From Nevskia sp964451925 (lineage in GTDB: Bacteria; Pseudomonadota; Gammaproteobacteria; Nevskiales; Nevskiaceae), in contig CAYVKA010000009.1 of the NCBI GenBank assembly GCA_964451925.1, forward strand, positions 1 through 64,000: a stretch of DNA of 64,000 bases, read 5' to 3'. The position numbers and the translations under genes were made by a program. Positions 1 to 10,101 of the stretch are shown in pieces; position 1 is the first letter of the stretch; each line of letters begins with the position of its first letter. The notes under the pieces are model-generated. The model was not told the origin of the DNA and ran no database searches. It saw only the letters and a program-made list of their open reading frames with translations.

Positions 1-2
1 CC

Positions 3-2102
<2,100 letters not shown>

Positions 2103-2110
2103 AGCCGCGA

Positions 2111-2182
2111 CTGGAGAATCGAGAATCGGGAATGGTAAAAACGCCGCACCTGCAATTGCCGATTCCCCATTCCCGACTCCCG
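2111..2182. repeat. GGGAATC-type palindromic intergenic repeat, copy 1
   Basis: The spacer between metH and the convergent methyltransferase gene carries tandem GAATCGGGAATGG-like units on the left and their complement (ATTCCCCATTCCCGA) on the right, so the transcript could fold into a long stem. A second, very similar copy lies at 6786-6872 between hisA and hisF. Similar GGGAATC/GATTCCC repeats are, from memory, common in intergenic regions of Xanthomonas-related genomes. Here the position between convergent genes would suit a bidirectional terminator or mRNA-stabilising element (inference). Confidence 0.7.
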
Positions 2183-2187
2183 GCCTT

Positions 2188-3033
2188 TCACGGCTTCACG
2201 AATTTCAGCGTCATGCGATCAGACTCGCCGATCGCCTGGTATTTGTCCTTGTCCCGGTCGCCGAGGGCGTAGGTCGGCGGCAGCGTCCACACGCCCTGCG
2301 GATAGTTCTTGCGGTCCTTGGGGTTGTCGTTGACCGAGGATCCGGCGACGAAGCGGAAGCCGGCGTTGGCGGCCAGCGCCTTGACATAGGCCTCGTTGAC
2401 GTAGCCGGACTTCTTGGTCTCGTCGAGCGTGGTGTAGGGCTTGGCGCGATGCTCCACCACGCCGAGCACACCGCCCGGCTTGAGCGCGGCATAGAAAGCG
2501 TTGAACGCGTCCTGCTCGTAACCGCCGGCGATCCAGTTGTGCACATTGCGGAAGGTCAGCACCAGGTCGGCGCTGCCCGGCGGGCAGATCTCGCTACGCA
2601 GCGGCGGCCGGAACTCGGTGACGACGACGCCGGAGTAGCGGGCCGGATCGGCGTCCAGCCGCTGCTGGAACTGCGCCACGCTGCGGCGCGTTTCGTCCGA
2701 GGCGCTGGGCAGGCTGACCGCCGGCCCGGCGGCGTAGTACTTGCCCTGGTCGTGCAGATAGGGAGCCAGGATCTCGGTATACCAGCCGCTGCTGGGCCAG
2801 ATCTCCACCACCGTCATGTCGGGGCGGATGCCGAAGAACTGCAGGGTCTGCAGCGGGTGGCGGTAGGCATCGCGCTGGCGGAACGCCGGGGTCCGCGACG
2901 GGCTGTCCACCGCCTGGGCCAGTTGCGGGTTTGCGGCGGAGGCCGCGGCCAGGGAAGCCGGGGCCGCCGGCATGGCGAACGGCGCGGCGGCGAGCAGGGC
3001 CAGCGCGGCAAAACGGAATCTCGGCAACATCAT
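2188..3033 (-). CDS. Exported class I SAM-dependent methyltransferase-like protein
   Basis: A 281-residue protein whose first ~25 residues are an Ala-rich hydrophobic signal peptide, so it is predicted to be periplasmic. After that come a conserved DAYRHPLQTLQFFG segment and a methyltransferase motif I-like stretch, VVEIWPSSGWYTEILAPYL (about residues 75-93), in which the usual GxGxG is replaced by PSSGW. This matches the family annotated as 'predicted methyltransferase' (COG4798 type). Substrate is unknown, and a periplasmic SAM enzyme is puzzling, so catalysis should not be assumed. It is convergent with metH and downstream of the SlyD-like gene on the same strand. Confidence 0.75.
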   Translation of the reverse strand: MMLPRFRFAALALLAAAPFAMPAAPASLAAASAANPQLAQAVDSPSRTPAFRQRDAYRHPLQTLQFFGIRPDMTVVEIWPSSGWYTEILAPYLHDQGKYYAAGPAVSLPSASDETRRSVAQFQQRLDADPARYSGVVVTEFRPPLRSEICPPGSADLVLTFRNVHNWIAGGYEQDAFNAFYAALKPGGVLGVVEHRAKPYTTLDETKKSGYVNEAYVKALAANAGFRFVAGSSVNDNPKDRKNYPQGVWTLPPTYALGDRDKDKYQAIGESDRMTLKFVKP

Positions 3034-3158
3034 TCGCTTACTCCGGGTGCACGGGGCAGGTACTGAGGAACCACATCGACCTGAGTCGCGCCGGCTGCGG
3101 TCGACACCGGGGGCACGCGCCCGGTGCCGCCGAGCCTGATCTTTTGCTGAAGCGCCGC

Positions 3159-3641
3159 TTAGTGGTGATGACCGCCGGCGCCGTGCACATGGCCATGCAG
3201 CACTTCCTCGACGCTGGCCTCGCGCACCTCGGTCACTTCAATGGCGAAATGCAGCGTGGCACCGGCCAGCGGATGGTTGCCGTCAACGGTGACCTGGTCG
3301 CCTTCGATGGCGGTGATGACCACGGCCATCGGCCCGCGATCGCTTTCGGCGCGGAACTGCATGCCCGGCTGCAGGTCGCTGACGCCGCGGAAGGCGTCGC
3401 GCGGCACCACCTGCACCAGCGCCGGGTTGTGCACGCCGTAGCCTTCCTCGGGGCTGACCTTGACGTCGAACTTGTCGCCGGCCTTCTTGCCGGTCATGGC
3501 CTTCTCCAGGCCGGTGACGATGTTGCCGCCACCGTGCAGGTAGGTCAGCGGCTCGCGGCCCGAGGACGAGTCCAGCACCTCGCCGGCGTCGTTGGTCAGG
3601 GTGTAGTTGAAGCTGGCGACGGTGCGGTCGGCGATTTGCAT
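3159..3641 (-). CDS. slyD: FKBP-type peptidyl-prolyl cis-trans isomerase, SlyD-like
   Basis: A 160-residue cytoplasmic protein-folding helper. It shows the SlyD/FKBP pattern: an N-terminal half-domain (NYTLTNDAGEVLDSS), LTYLHGGGNIVTGLEKAM, the insert-in-flap region with YGVHNPALVQVVPRDAF, then the second FKBP half (NHPLAGATLHFAIEV). It ends in a His-rich tail (HGHVHGAGGHHH), the usual nickel/metal-binding feature of SlyD, though much shorter than in E. coli. The start is taken at the ATG giving MQIADRTV, with GAGAA just upstream; the frame can be extended 7 codons to a TTG. The exact paralog (SlyD versus short FkpB-type) is judged from the insert and tail. Confidence 0.92.
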   Translation of the reverse strand: MQIADRTVASFNYTLTNDAGEVLDSSSGREPLTYLHGGGNIVTGLEKAMTGKKAGDKFDVKVSPEEGYGVHNPALVQVVPRDAFRGVSDLQPGMQFRAESDRGPMAVVITAIEGDQVTVDGNHPLAGATLHFAIEVTEVREASVEEVLHGHVHGAGGHHH

Positions 3642-3772
3642 GAAATTCTCAGTGCGAAACAAATGGGATAAGGGCGCTATTTTAGCCCAGGTGAGCCTCG
3701 GACAGCTTCGGTTCAGGATGGTGCTGTCATGTTGTGGCGGTTGTTCGGATTCCTGTCACGGAGAAAAACCCA

Positions 3773-4090
3773 ATGAGCGAAAGCAGAGGCAGCGTATTCT
3801 GGGGCGCGTTCTGGATGTTCCTGATTTCCCTGCTGCTGTTCTGGCTGCCCGGCGTCGGCGGCTTCATCGCCGGCCTGGTCGGCGGCAAGGTTGCCGGCAG
3901 CGTCGGCAACGCGCTGCTGGCGGCGCTGCTGCCGGGCCTGCTGCTCGGCGCCGCGCTGTTCTTCTTCGCCACCGCGCTCACCGGCGTGATCGCCATCGGC
4001 GTGCTGGCCGGCCTGGGCGGGTTCATGCTGGGGCTGGTGCACATCGGCATGCTGCTGCTCGGCGCCATCATCGGCGGCGTCATCGCCTAG
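3773..4090 (+). CDS. Small multi-pass membrane protein, function unknown
   Basis: A 105-residue, almost entirely hydrophobic protein with three to four predicted membrane segments (roughly residues 9-30, 45-70 and 75-103) and a Gly-rich GGFIAGLVGGKVAGSVGNALL segment in the middle that resembles glycine-zipper packing. The ATG is preceded by GGAG about 9 bases upstream. Divergent from the slyD-like gene and followed 92 bases later by the DUF167 gene. No family-specific catalytic motif is visible; related short Gly-rich integral membrane proteins are annotated only as hypothetical. Confidence 0.75.
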   Translation: MSESRGSVFWGAFWMFLISLLLFWLPGVGGFIAGLVGGKVAGSVGNALLAALLPGLLLGAALFFFATALTGVIAIGVLAGLGGFMLGLVHIGMLLLGAIIGGVIA

Positions 4091-4182
4091 CGTTGCTCCG
4101 GACGCGGCAGGACGCCGATGGTCAGCATGGCGGCGCCAGCCGTGACGCCGCCGCCAATGCAAGCGGGGTATTCTTCAGCATC

Positions 4183-4473
4183 ATGGCGCTACTGGACCTC
4201 AAGGTCAGCCCCAAGGCTTCGCGCAACGCCATCAGCGGCTTCATGGGCGAAGCACTGAAAGTGTCGGTGACGGCCGCGCCCGAGCGCGGCAAGGCCAACC
4301 AGGCGGTGGAGGAACTGCTGGCGGAAGCGCTGGGCCTGCCCAGGTCGGCGGTGCAGGTGGTTGCCGGCCACACGGCAAAGGCCAAACGCGTGCAAGTGAC
4401 GGGGGTCAGTGACGCGGTTCTGCGCCAGCAACTCCGCACCATTTTGGAGCGCGGCGCGGCGCGCAGCAGGTGA
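4183..4473 (+). CDS. DUF167 (YggU-family) protein
   Basis: A 96-residue protein with the compact DUF167 fold signature: LDLKVSPKASRNAISG at the start, then LKVSVTAAPERGKANQAVEELLAEALG and the end motif VQVVAGHTAKAKRVQV. The family is widely conserved, cytoplasmic and without an established biochemical role. The ATG follows a weak Shine-Dalgarno region. It sits in the same direction as hisB, which begins 56 bases after its stop, so the two may be co-transcribed. Confidence 0.9.
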   Translation: MALLDLKVSPKASRNAISGFMGEALKVSVTAAPERGKANQAVEELLAEALGLPRSAVQVVAGHTAKAKRVQVTGVSDAVLRQQLRTILERGAARSR

Positions 4474-4528
4474 AATTTGCTGCGCTGCGGTGTATTCTCA
4501 GCGCCTTTCCTTCAAGACTTGCCGCAGC

Positions 4529-5131
4529 ATGCCCGCCAGCGCAGCGCGTAGCGCCGCTCTCAGCCGCGACACCCGTGAAACCCAGATCGCCGTCAGGCTC
4601 GACCTGGACGGTACGGGCCATTCGCATTTCGCCACGGGCATTCCTTTCCTGGAACACATGCTGGAGCAGGTGTCGCGCCACGGGCTGATCGACCTCGAGG
4701 TCAAGGCCAGCGGCGACGTGCATATCGATCACCACCATACGGTGGAGGACATCGGCATCACGCTGGGCCAGGCTTTCGACCAGGCCATCGGCGACAAGCG
4801 CGGCATCGTGCGCTATGGCCATGCCTATGTGCCGTTGGACGAGGCGCTGTCGCGCGTGGTGCTGGACTGCTCCGGCCGCCCCGGCCTGGAATGGCAGGTG
4901 GAATTTCCGCGCGCGCGCGTGGCCGATTTCGATGTGGACCTGTTCCGCGAGTTCTTCCAGGGCTTCGTCAACCACGCCAAGGTGACGCTGCACGTCGACG
5001 CGCTGCGCGGCCGCAACGCGCACCACATCGCCGAAACCATCTTCAAGGCTTTCGGCCGCGCGCTGCGCATGGCCGTGGCCGCGGACCCGCGCGCCGGCGA
5101 TGCCATGCCGTCGACCAAAGGCGTCCTCTAA
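4529..5131 (+). CDS. hisB: Imidazoleglycerol-phosphate dehydratase
   Basis: A 200-residue single-function IGP dehydratase (histidine biosynthesis step 7), without the N-terminal phosphatase fused in enterobacterial HisB. The two pseudo-repeat metal sites are visible: HIDHHHTVEDIGITLGQA and, in the second half, GRNAHHIAETIFKAFGRAL, which supply the Mn-binding His/Glu ligands. FATGIPFLEHMLEQ and the C-terminal STKGVL are also typical. The start was set at the ATG giving MPASAARS, the first that leaves a normal length; an in-frame extension upstream overlaps the DUF167 gene. First gene of the his cluster here. Confidence 0.97.
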   Translation: MPASAARSAALSRDTRETQIAVRLDLDGTGHSHFATGIPFLEHMLEQVSRHGLIDLEVKASGDVHIDHHHTVEDIGITLGQAFDQAIGDKRGIVRYGHAYVPLDEALSRVVLDCSGRPGLEWQVEFPRARVADFDVDLFREFFQGFVNHAKVTLHVDALRGRNAHHIAETIFKAFGRALRMAVAADPRAGDAMPSTKGVL

Positions 5132-5176
5132 ACCCGCAACGGCGGTCAGCCGACAGCCCAACAGCCTGCGCGCATC

Positions 5177-5833
5177 ATGGAAACCATCGGGGTCATCGAC
5201 TACGGCATGGGCAACCTGCACTCGCTGGCGAAATCGCTGGAGCGGGTGGCGGGCAACCAGCGCATCTGCGTCAGCTACGACACCAAGGAGCTGCTCGAGT
5301 GCGACCGCCTGGTGCTGCCCGGCGTCGGCGGCGCGCGCGCCTGCATCGACGAGCTGCGCCGCCTGGAACTGGACCAGATGGTGATCGAGGCGGCGCGCAA
5401 GCGGCCGCTGCTCGGCGTCTGCCTGGGCATGCAGGTGCTGCTGGAGCGCAGCGACGAGAACGGCGGCGTCAACACGCTGGGCCTGATCCCGGGCACGGTG
5501 ACGCGCTTCCCCGATCCGGCGCCGGAGCCCGAGGGCCTGCACCACGAGCGCCTGAAGGTGCCGCACATGGGCTGGAACCAGGTGCACCAGGCGCGCTCGC
5601 ACCCGGTATGGGCCGGCGTGCCGGAAAACAGCTGGTTCTATTTCGTGCACAGCTACTACGCCGTGCCGCAGAATGCGGCGCACCTGCTGGGCAGCGCCGA
5701 TTACACGCAGACCTTCGCCGCCGCGGTGGCGCGCGACAACATCGTCGGCTTCCAATTCCACCCGGAAAAGAGCCAGGATGTGGGCCTGCGCCTGCTGGCC
5801 AACTTCGCCAGCTGGAACGGGGAAAGCGCCTAG
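5177..5833 (+). CDS. hisH: Imidazole glycerol phosphate synthase, glutamine amidotransferase subunit
   Basis: A 218-residue class I glutamine amidotransferase that supplies ammonia to HisF. The nucleophile Cys lies in GVCLGMQVLLERS (near residue 78). The His and Glu of the triad are in FQFHPEKSQ near the C-terminus. The VIDYGMGNLHSL start and the PGVGGARACIDEL segment are typical of HisH. It lies 45 bases after hisB and 223 bases before hisA, in the same direction. That 223-base spacer shows no gene. Confidence 0.97.
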   Translation: METIGVIDYGMGNLHSLAKSLERVAGNQRICVSYDTKELLECDRLVLPGVGGARACIDELRRLELDQMVIEAARKRPLLGVCLGMQVLLERSDENGGVNTLGLIPGTVTRFPDPAPEPEGLHHERLKVPHMGWNQVHQARSHPVWAGVPENSWFYFVHSYYAVPQNAAHLLGSADYTQTFAAAVARDNIVGFQFHPEKSQDVGLRLLANFASWNGESA

Positions 5834-6056
5834 CGCCCGGCACCGCTTTCCGGCGCGCCGGGACGGCACAACCGGGGTTTCCGAGCGGCACCAGGGATGG
5901 ACAGGATGAACTCGATGACCAGGGCCACGCCAATCACCGCTTGCCTTGCCCGGCGCTTTCCGGCACAGTTCAAGCAGGGAATTCAAGCAGCCGCTCCACC
6001 ACTCCGCGAACCTTCGACCTAAAACGAACGCCGCCTCCGCCGGCCTGTCCGCCTCC

Positions 6057-6782
6057 ATGCTGCTTATCCCCGCTATCGATCTCAAGAACGGCCAATGCGT
6101 GCGCCTGCGTCAGGGCCGCATGGACGACGTCACGGTTTTCTCCAAGGACCCGGTCAGCGTCGCCAAGCGCTGGGTCGACGAAGGCGCGCAGCGCCTGCAC
6201 GTGGTGGACCTGGACGGCGCCGTCAAGGGCTCACCGGTCAACCTCAAGGCCCTGGAGAAAATCGTCGCCGCAGTCGGCGATGTGCCGGTGCAGGCCGGCG
6301 GCGGTGTGCGCGACGAGGAAACCGTGCAGCACTACCTCGACGCCGGCATCAGCTTCATCATCATCGGCACCAAGGCGGTCAACACGCCGCACTTCCTGCG
6401 CGACCTGTGCCTGGAGTACCCGCGGCACATCTTTGTCGGGCTCGACGCCAAGGACGGGCGCGTTGCCATCGACGGCTGGAACAAGCTGTCGCACCATGAC
6501 GTGGTGGAGATGGCGCAGCACTGCGAGCGCGACGGCGTGGAAGCGATCATCTACACCGACATCGGCCGCGACGGCATGATGCAGGGCTTCAACGTCGAGG
6601 CCACGCGCGCGCTGGCGCGCGCCGTCAACACCCCGGTCATCGCCTCCGGCGGCGTCTCCACGCTGGAAGACCTGCACAGCCTCGGCGGCCTGCGCGAAGA
6701 CGGCGTGATCGGCGCCGTGATCGGGCGCGCCCTGTACGAGGGCGGGCTGCAGTTCAAGGATTGCCTCAAGGCGGTGGTGTGA
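6057..6782 (+). CDS. hisA: Phosphoribosylformimino-5-aminoimidazole carboxamide ribotide isomerase
   Basis: A 241-residue (beta/alpha)8 barrel performing the Amadori isomerisation of ProFAR. The N-terminal catalytic Asp is in LLIPAIDLKNGQ and the partner Asp in IYTDIGRDGMMQGFN; phosphate-binding loops QAGGGVRDEE and IASGGVSTLED are intact. The frame is open further upstream, but MLLIPAID is the normal HisA start. It forms the his block with hisH before it and hisF after it; a palindromic repeat interrupts the hisA-hisF junction. Confidence 0.97.
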   Translation: MLLIPAIDLKNGQCVRLRQGRMDDVTVFSKDPVSVAKRWVDEGAQRLHVVDLDGAVKGSPVNLKALEKIVAAVGDVPVQAGGGVRDEETVQHYLDAGISFIIIGTKAVNTPHFLRDLCLEYPRHIFVGLDAKDGRVAIDGWNKLSHHDVVEMAQHCERDGVEAIIYTDIGRDGMMQGFNVEATRALARAVNTPVIASGGVSTLEDLHSLGGLREDGVIGAVIGRALYEGGLQFKDCLKAVV

Positions 6783-6785
6783 ACG

Positions 6786-6872
6786 CGGGAGTCGGGAATC
6801 GAGAATCGGGAATCGTAGTAGCGGCCTTGCACTTGCTTTTGACCATTCCCCATTCCCCATTCCCGATTCCCG
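6786..6872. repeat. GGGAATC-type palindromic intergenic repeat, copy 2
   Basis: The 99-base hisA-hisF spacer is almost wholly made of this element: GGGAGTCGGGAATCGAGAA-type repeats on the left and three CCATTCCC-type units plus GATTCCCG on the right, able to pair into a long stem. It is the same family as 2111-2182. Being inside the his cluster it may attenuate or stabilise the polycistronic message (inference). Confidence 0.7.
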
Positions 6873-6881
6873 TCATCTAGC

Positions 6882-7664
6882 ATGCTCGCCAAGCGCGTCA
6901 TCCCCTGTCTCGATATCGACGCCGGCCGCGTGGTCAAAGGCGTCAAGTTCGAGCAGCTGCGCGACGCCGGCGACCCGGTGGAGGTGGCGCGCCGCTACGA
7001 TCTGCAGGGCGCCGACGAACTGGTGTTCCTCGATATCACCGCCAGCGCCGACGACCGCCCGACCCTGTTCAAGACGGTGGAGGCGGTGGCGCGCGAAATC
7101 TATATTCCCTTGACCGTGGGCGGCGGCGTGCGCACCGCCGCCGACGTGCGCGCGCTGCTGTCCGCCGGCGCCGACAAGGTCTCGATCAACACCGCCGCGG
7201 TGCTCAACCCGGATTTCGTGCACGAGGCCGCCGGGCGTTTCGGCGTGCAGTGCATCGTCGTGGCGATCGACGCCAAGCGCGTCAAGCCACGCAGGAAGGA
7301 CGGGAATGAAACGCCGCAGTGGCAGGTCTTCACCCATGGCGGGCGCAAGAGCAGCGGGCTCGACGCCATCGAATGGGCCAGGACCATGGTGGAAAAAGGC
7401 GCGGGTGAACTGCTGGTGACCAGCATGGATCGTGACGGCACCAAAGCCGGCTACGACGTCGAGCTGCTGCGCGCGATCAGCGACGCGGTGCCGGTGCCGG
7501 TGGTGGCCAGCGGCGGCGTCGGCACCCTGGAACACCTGGAGCAGGGCTTTACCGAGGGCGGCGCCGACGCGGTGCTGGCGGCGAGCATCTTCCACAACGG
7601 CACCTTCACCGTGGGCCAGGCCAAGCAGTATCTGGCCGAGCACGGCGTGCGGGTGCGGCGGTGA
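6882..7664 (+). CDS. hisF: Imidazole glycerol phosphate synthase, cyclase subunit
   Basis: A 260-residue (beta/alpha)8 barrel that uses HisH-derived ammonia to make IGP and AICAR. Catalytic Asp residues are in IPCLDIDAGRVVKG and SMDRDGTKAGYDVE; phosphate loops VGGGVRTAADVR and VASGGVGTLEH are present. Slightly longer than the typical 252-258 residues because of a KRVKPRRKDGNETPQ insert in the middle. Its stop overlaps the GTG start of hisE by 4 bases, implying translational coupling. Confidence 0.97.
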   Translation: MLAKRVIPCLDIDAGRVVKGVKFEQLRDAGDPVEVARRYDLQGADELVFLDITASADDRPTLFKTVEAVAREIYIPLTVGGGVRTAADVRALLSAGADKVSINTAAVLNPDFVHEAAGRFGVQCIVVAIDAKRVKPRRKDGNETPQWQVFTHGGRKSSGLDAIEWARTMVEKGAGELLVTSMDRDGTKAGYDVELLRAISDAVPVPVVASGGVGTLEHLEQGFTEGGADAVLAASIFHNGTFTVGQAKQYLAEHGVRVRR

Positions 7665-8014
7665 GCGCCGACCCAGCGGCGGTGCTGGAACAGCTGTACG
7701 CCACACTGCAGCAGCGCAAAGGCGCCGATCCGAAGCAGTCCTACGTCGCCGGGCTGTACGCCAAGGGCATCGACGCCATCCTCAAGAAGATCGGCGAGGA
7801 AGCCGGCGAAACCCTGATCGCGGCCAAGAACCTGCCGCGTTCCGGCAGCACGCCGGAAAACCGCGACGCCCTGGTCCACGAAGTGGCCGACCTGTGGTTT
7901 CACACCCTGGTGCTGCTGGCGGCGTATGATCTTCCCCTGAGCGTCCTGACCGAGGAACTGGCGCGCCGCATGGGCCGTTCGGGTCTGGAAGAAAAGGCGT
8001 CGCGCCCCCAATAG
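7661..8014 (+). CDS. hisE: Phosphoribosyl-ATP pyrophosphatase
   Basis: A 117-residue all-alpha MazG-like pyrophosphohydrolase for the second step of histidine synthesis. The motif KKIGEEAGETLIAAK with the following VHEVADLWFHTLVLL carries the acidic metal ligands of the family. It is a stand-alone HisE; no cyclohydrolase (HisI) domain precedes it, and no separate hisI lies between it and hisF, where many proteobacteria have one. The GTG start overlaps hisF. tatA follows after 33 bases. Confidence 0.94.
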   Translation: MSADPAAVLEQLYATLQQRKGADPKQSYVAGLYAKGIDAILKKIGEEAGETLIAAKNLPRSGSTPENRDALVHEVADLWFHTLVLLAAYDLPLSVLTEELARRMGRSGLEEKASRPQ

Positions 8015-8047
8015 ACTGCCGCGAGTACGGCAGTAGCGAGGAATACC

Positions 8048-8284
8048 ATGTTTTCCGGTGGTTTTAGCATCTGGCACTGGCTCATCGTCCTGGTCATCGT
8101 GGTGGCGATTTTCGGCACCAAGAAGCTGCGCAACGCCGGCGGCGACCTGGGCGCCGCGGTCAAGAACTTCAAGAGCGCCATGCGCGAGGGCGAGGAGGAG
8201 GCCAAGCGGCCTTCCGACGCCATCGAGGGGCAGGCCAAGACGGTGCCGCCCTCCACGGCGCAGCACAGCAACGACAAGGTTTGA
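8048..8284 (+). CDS. tatA: Sec-independent translocase protein TatA
   Basis: A 78-residue protein with one N-terminal membrane helix (about residues 6-20, ISIWHW-type start) followed by the hallmark hinge and amphipathic helix FGTKKLRNAGGDLGAAVKNFK and a charged tail. It forms the pore component for export of folded proteins. RBS GAGGAA lies upstream of the ATG. First of tatABC, immediately after hisE, an arrangement frequent in proteobacteria. Confidence 0.96.
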   Translation: MFSGGFSIWHWLIVLVIVVAIFGTKKLRNAGGDLGAAVKNFKSAMREGEEEAKRPSDAIEGQAKTVPPSTAQHSNDKV

Positions 8285-8329
8285 GCCCGGCAGCGCCCGG
8301 CGGGCCTGGTCCGGAGGCCGTGACTCCGC

Positions 8330-8641
8330 ATGTTTGACTTCAGCTTTTCCGAGCTGTTGCTGTGCTTTGTCGTGGCCCTGGTGGTGCTCGGCCCCGAGCG
8401 CATGCCGGCGGTGGCGCGGGCAGTCGGCCGCTGGACCGGCAAGGCGCGCGTCTACATGCGCAACCTCACGGCGGAGCTGGAACGCGAAACCCAGGTGGCC
8501 GAGCTGAAAAAGCAGATCGATGACGCCCAGCGCATCCTGCGCGAGCAGTCGCAGGCCATCCACACCGAGACGCACAAGCTGGTCGAGGAGGCCAAGCCCT
8601 CGGTGACGGCCGCGAGCAAGCCGCCGACCGGGAATGGCTGA
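8330..8641 (+). CDS. tatB: Sec-independent translocase protein TatB
   Basis: A 103-residue TatB. The N-terminal membrane helix carries the conserved Glu (FSFSELLLCFVVALVVLGPERMP) and is followed by an amphipathic helix and a long charged coiled-coil-like tail (ELERETQVAELKKQ). TatB with TatC recognises twin-arginine signals. It is followed by tatC with an 8-base overlap, showing coupling. Confidence 0.95.
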   Translation: MFDFSFSELLLCFVVALVVLGPERMPAVARAVGRWTGKARVYMRNLTAELERETQVAELKKQIDDAQRILREQSQAIHTETHKLVEEAKPSVTAASKPPTGNG

Positions 8642-9416
8642 GGAACTGCCGGGCGAAACGCCCCCCGGCGGCGGCGAGCAGCCGCTGCTGGCGCACCTGA
8701 TCGAGCTGCGCTCGCGCCTGATCCGCGCCCTGCTCGGCGTGCTGCTGGCATTCCTGCCCCTGGCCTTCTTCGCCCGCCTGATCTACCACCTGCTGGCCGA
8801 GCCGCTGCTGAAGCTGCTGCCGGCCGGCGGCAGCATGATCGCCACCGAGGTGGCGGCGCCGTTCCTGGTGCCGTTCAAGCTGGCCGCGGTGACCGCCTTC
8901 GTCGTCGCCCTGCCCTGGGTGCTGTACCAGATCTGGGCTTTCGTCGCGCCCGGCCTGTACCGCAACGAGCGCCGCCTGGTGGTGCCGCTGCTGGTGTCCA
9001 GCACGCTGCTGTTCTATATCGGCGTGGCGTTCTGCTATTTCCTGATCCTGCCGGCGGTGTTCAAGTTCTTTGTCGGCTATGCCCCGGCCGGTGTGTCGGT
9101 GATGACCGACGTCAGCAAGTACCTGGACTTCGTCATCAAGCTGTTCCTGGTGTTCGGCCTGACCTTCGAGACGCCGGCGGCCATCGTGCTGATGTGCTGG
9201 GTCGGCTTCGTCACGCCGCAGCAGCTGGCGGCGCGGCGCGACTACGTGCTGGTCGGCGTGTTCGTCGCCGCCGCCGTTCTGGCGCCGCCGGACGTGCTGT
9301 CGCAGGTGCTGCTGGCCATCCCGATGTACCTGCTGTTCGAGCTGGGCATCCTGGGCGCACGCTGGCTGGTGAAGAACAAGGCCGCGGACGAGCCGGCACC
9401 GACCGCGCCGGGCTGA
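8634..9416 (+). CDS. tatC: Sec-independent translocase protein TatC
   Basis: A 260-residue inner-membrane protein with six predicted transmembrane helices. It has the family signatures LLAHLIELRSRLIRALLG near the N-terminus, the PFKLAAVTAFVVALPWVLYQIWAFVAPGL core split by FVAPGLYRNER, and FGLTFETPAAIVLM. It is the receptor for twin-arginine precursors. The Tat substrates are unknown, but the DUF1329 protein at 52951-54348 has an RR-containing N-terminus that could be one. Confidence 0.97.
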   Translation: MAEELPGETPPGGGEQPLLAHLIELRSRLIRALLGVLLAFLPLAFFARLIYHLLAEPLLKLLPAGGSMIATEVAAPFLVPFKLAAVTAFVVALPWVLYQIWAFVAPGLYRNERRLVVPLLVSSTLLFYIGVAFCYFLILPAVFKFFVGYAPAGVSVMTDVSKYLDFVIKLFLVFGLTFETPAAIVLMCWVGFVTPQQLAARRDYVLVGVFVAAAVLAPPDVLSQVLLAIPMYLLFELGILGARWLVKNKAADEPAPTAPG

Positions 9417-9504
9417 GCCGTCCCCGCGCGGCGCTGTGCGCGGCGTCTCAGTACTCATAGGTACGCGTGCTAAGCTTTCCGCCCTGCAACAGCGGACCCC
9501 GCGC

Positions 9505-10080
9505 ATGCCATGTCTCCAGCGGCGCCAGCAGACCCGTTTCGCCACGCTCCTGCTGGCCGGCGCAGCCGCGCTCGGCGGCTGCGCGCACGATGATCCGGCG
9601 CGCGTCACCGGCAGCGGCGGCAGGCACCTGCGCTACAGCTCCACACAAAAGGTGGTGGACCTGTCGCCGCAGCAGCGCGCCGCGCTGGCGGCGCTGCAGG
9701 ACCGCTACTTCCCCGGCCTGGGCACGGATGCCGCCGTGGCCGCGGCGGCGGCAACGTTGCGCCAGATGAATTTCGACCCGGTGCAGGTACAGCCGCTGGC
9801 GGCGCTGGTGCAGGGTGAATCCGACCAGGTGCTGGCCAGCCGCGGCCGCGAAATGCTGCGCGGCGTGGGCAAGGCGCGCGGCCTGCCGCTGCCGGCGCGG
9901 GCCGATCACCAGAGCACCCGCGCACTGGTGGCGGTGCGCGAGGGCACGCCGTCCGGCACGCTGGTGCACGTGGAGTTCGAGACCACGGTGTGGGACAGCG
10001 CCGGCGATTCACGCAGCACCACGCCGACCACGCCGGAGCTGTATCAGGCGTTCTTCGACAATTTCGCGCCGCCGGGCTAA
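9505..10080 (+). CDS. Predicted lipoprotein, function unknown
   Basis: A 191-residue protein with a lipoprotein signal: basic start (MPCLQRRQQTR), hydrophobic stretch and lipobox LGGC at about residues 22-25, so it should be anchored in the outer or inner membrane facing the periplasm. The rest shows no recognised enzyme motif. It has several Ala/Gln-rich helical stretches and a C-terminal beta-like region (TLVHVEFETTVWDSAGD). The ATG giving MPCLQ was preferred over earlier in-frame starts because it puts the basic residues directly before the hydrophobic core. It follows tatC by 88 bases and is convergent with aroE. Confidence 0.65.
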   Translation: MPCLQRRQQTRFATLLLAGAAALGGCAHDDPARVTGSGGRHLRYSSTQKVVDLSPQQRAALAALQDRYFPGLGTDAAVAAAAATLRQMNFDPVQVQPLAALVQGESDQVLASRGREMLRGVGKARGLPLPARADHQSTRALVAVREGTPSGTLVHVEFETTVWDSAGDSRSTTPTTPELYQAFFDNFAPPG

Positions 10081-10101
10081 GGCTGCGCCCGTCAACCGGG
10101 C

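Noticed and set aside
4406..6085. 559-residue minus-strand open frame opposite hisB and hisH
   Set aside because: Antisense shadow of high-GC coding DNA, no domain, no ribosome site.
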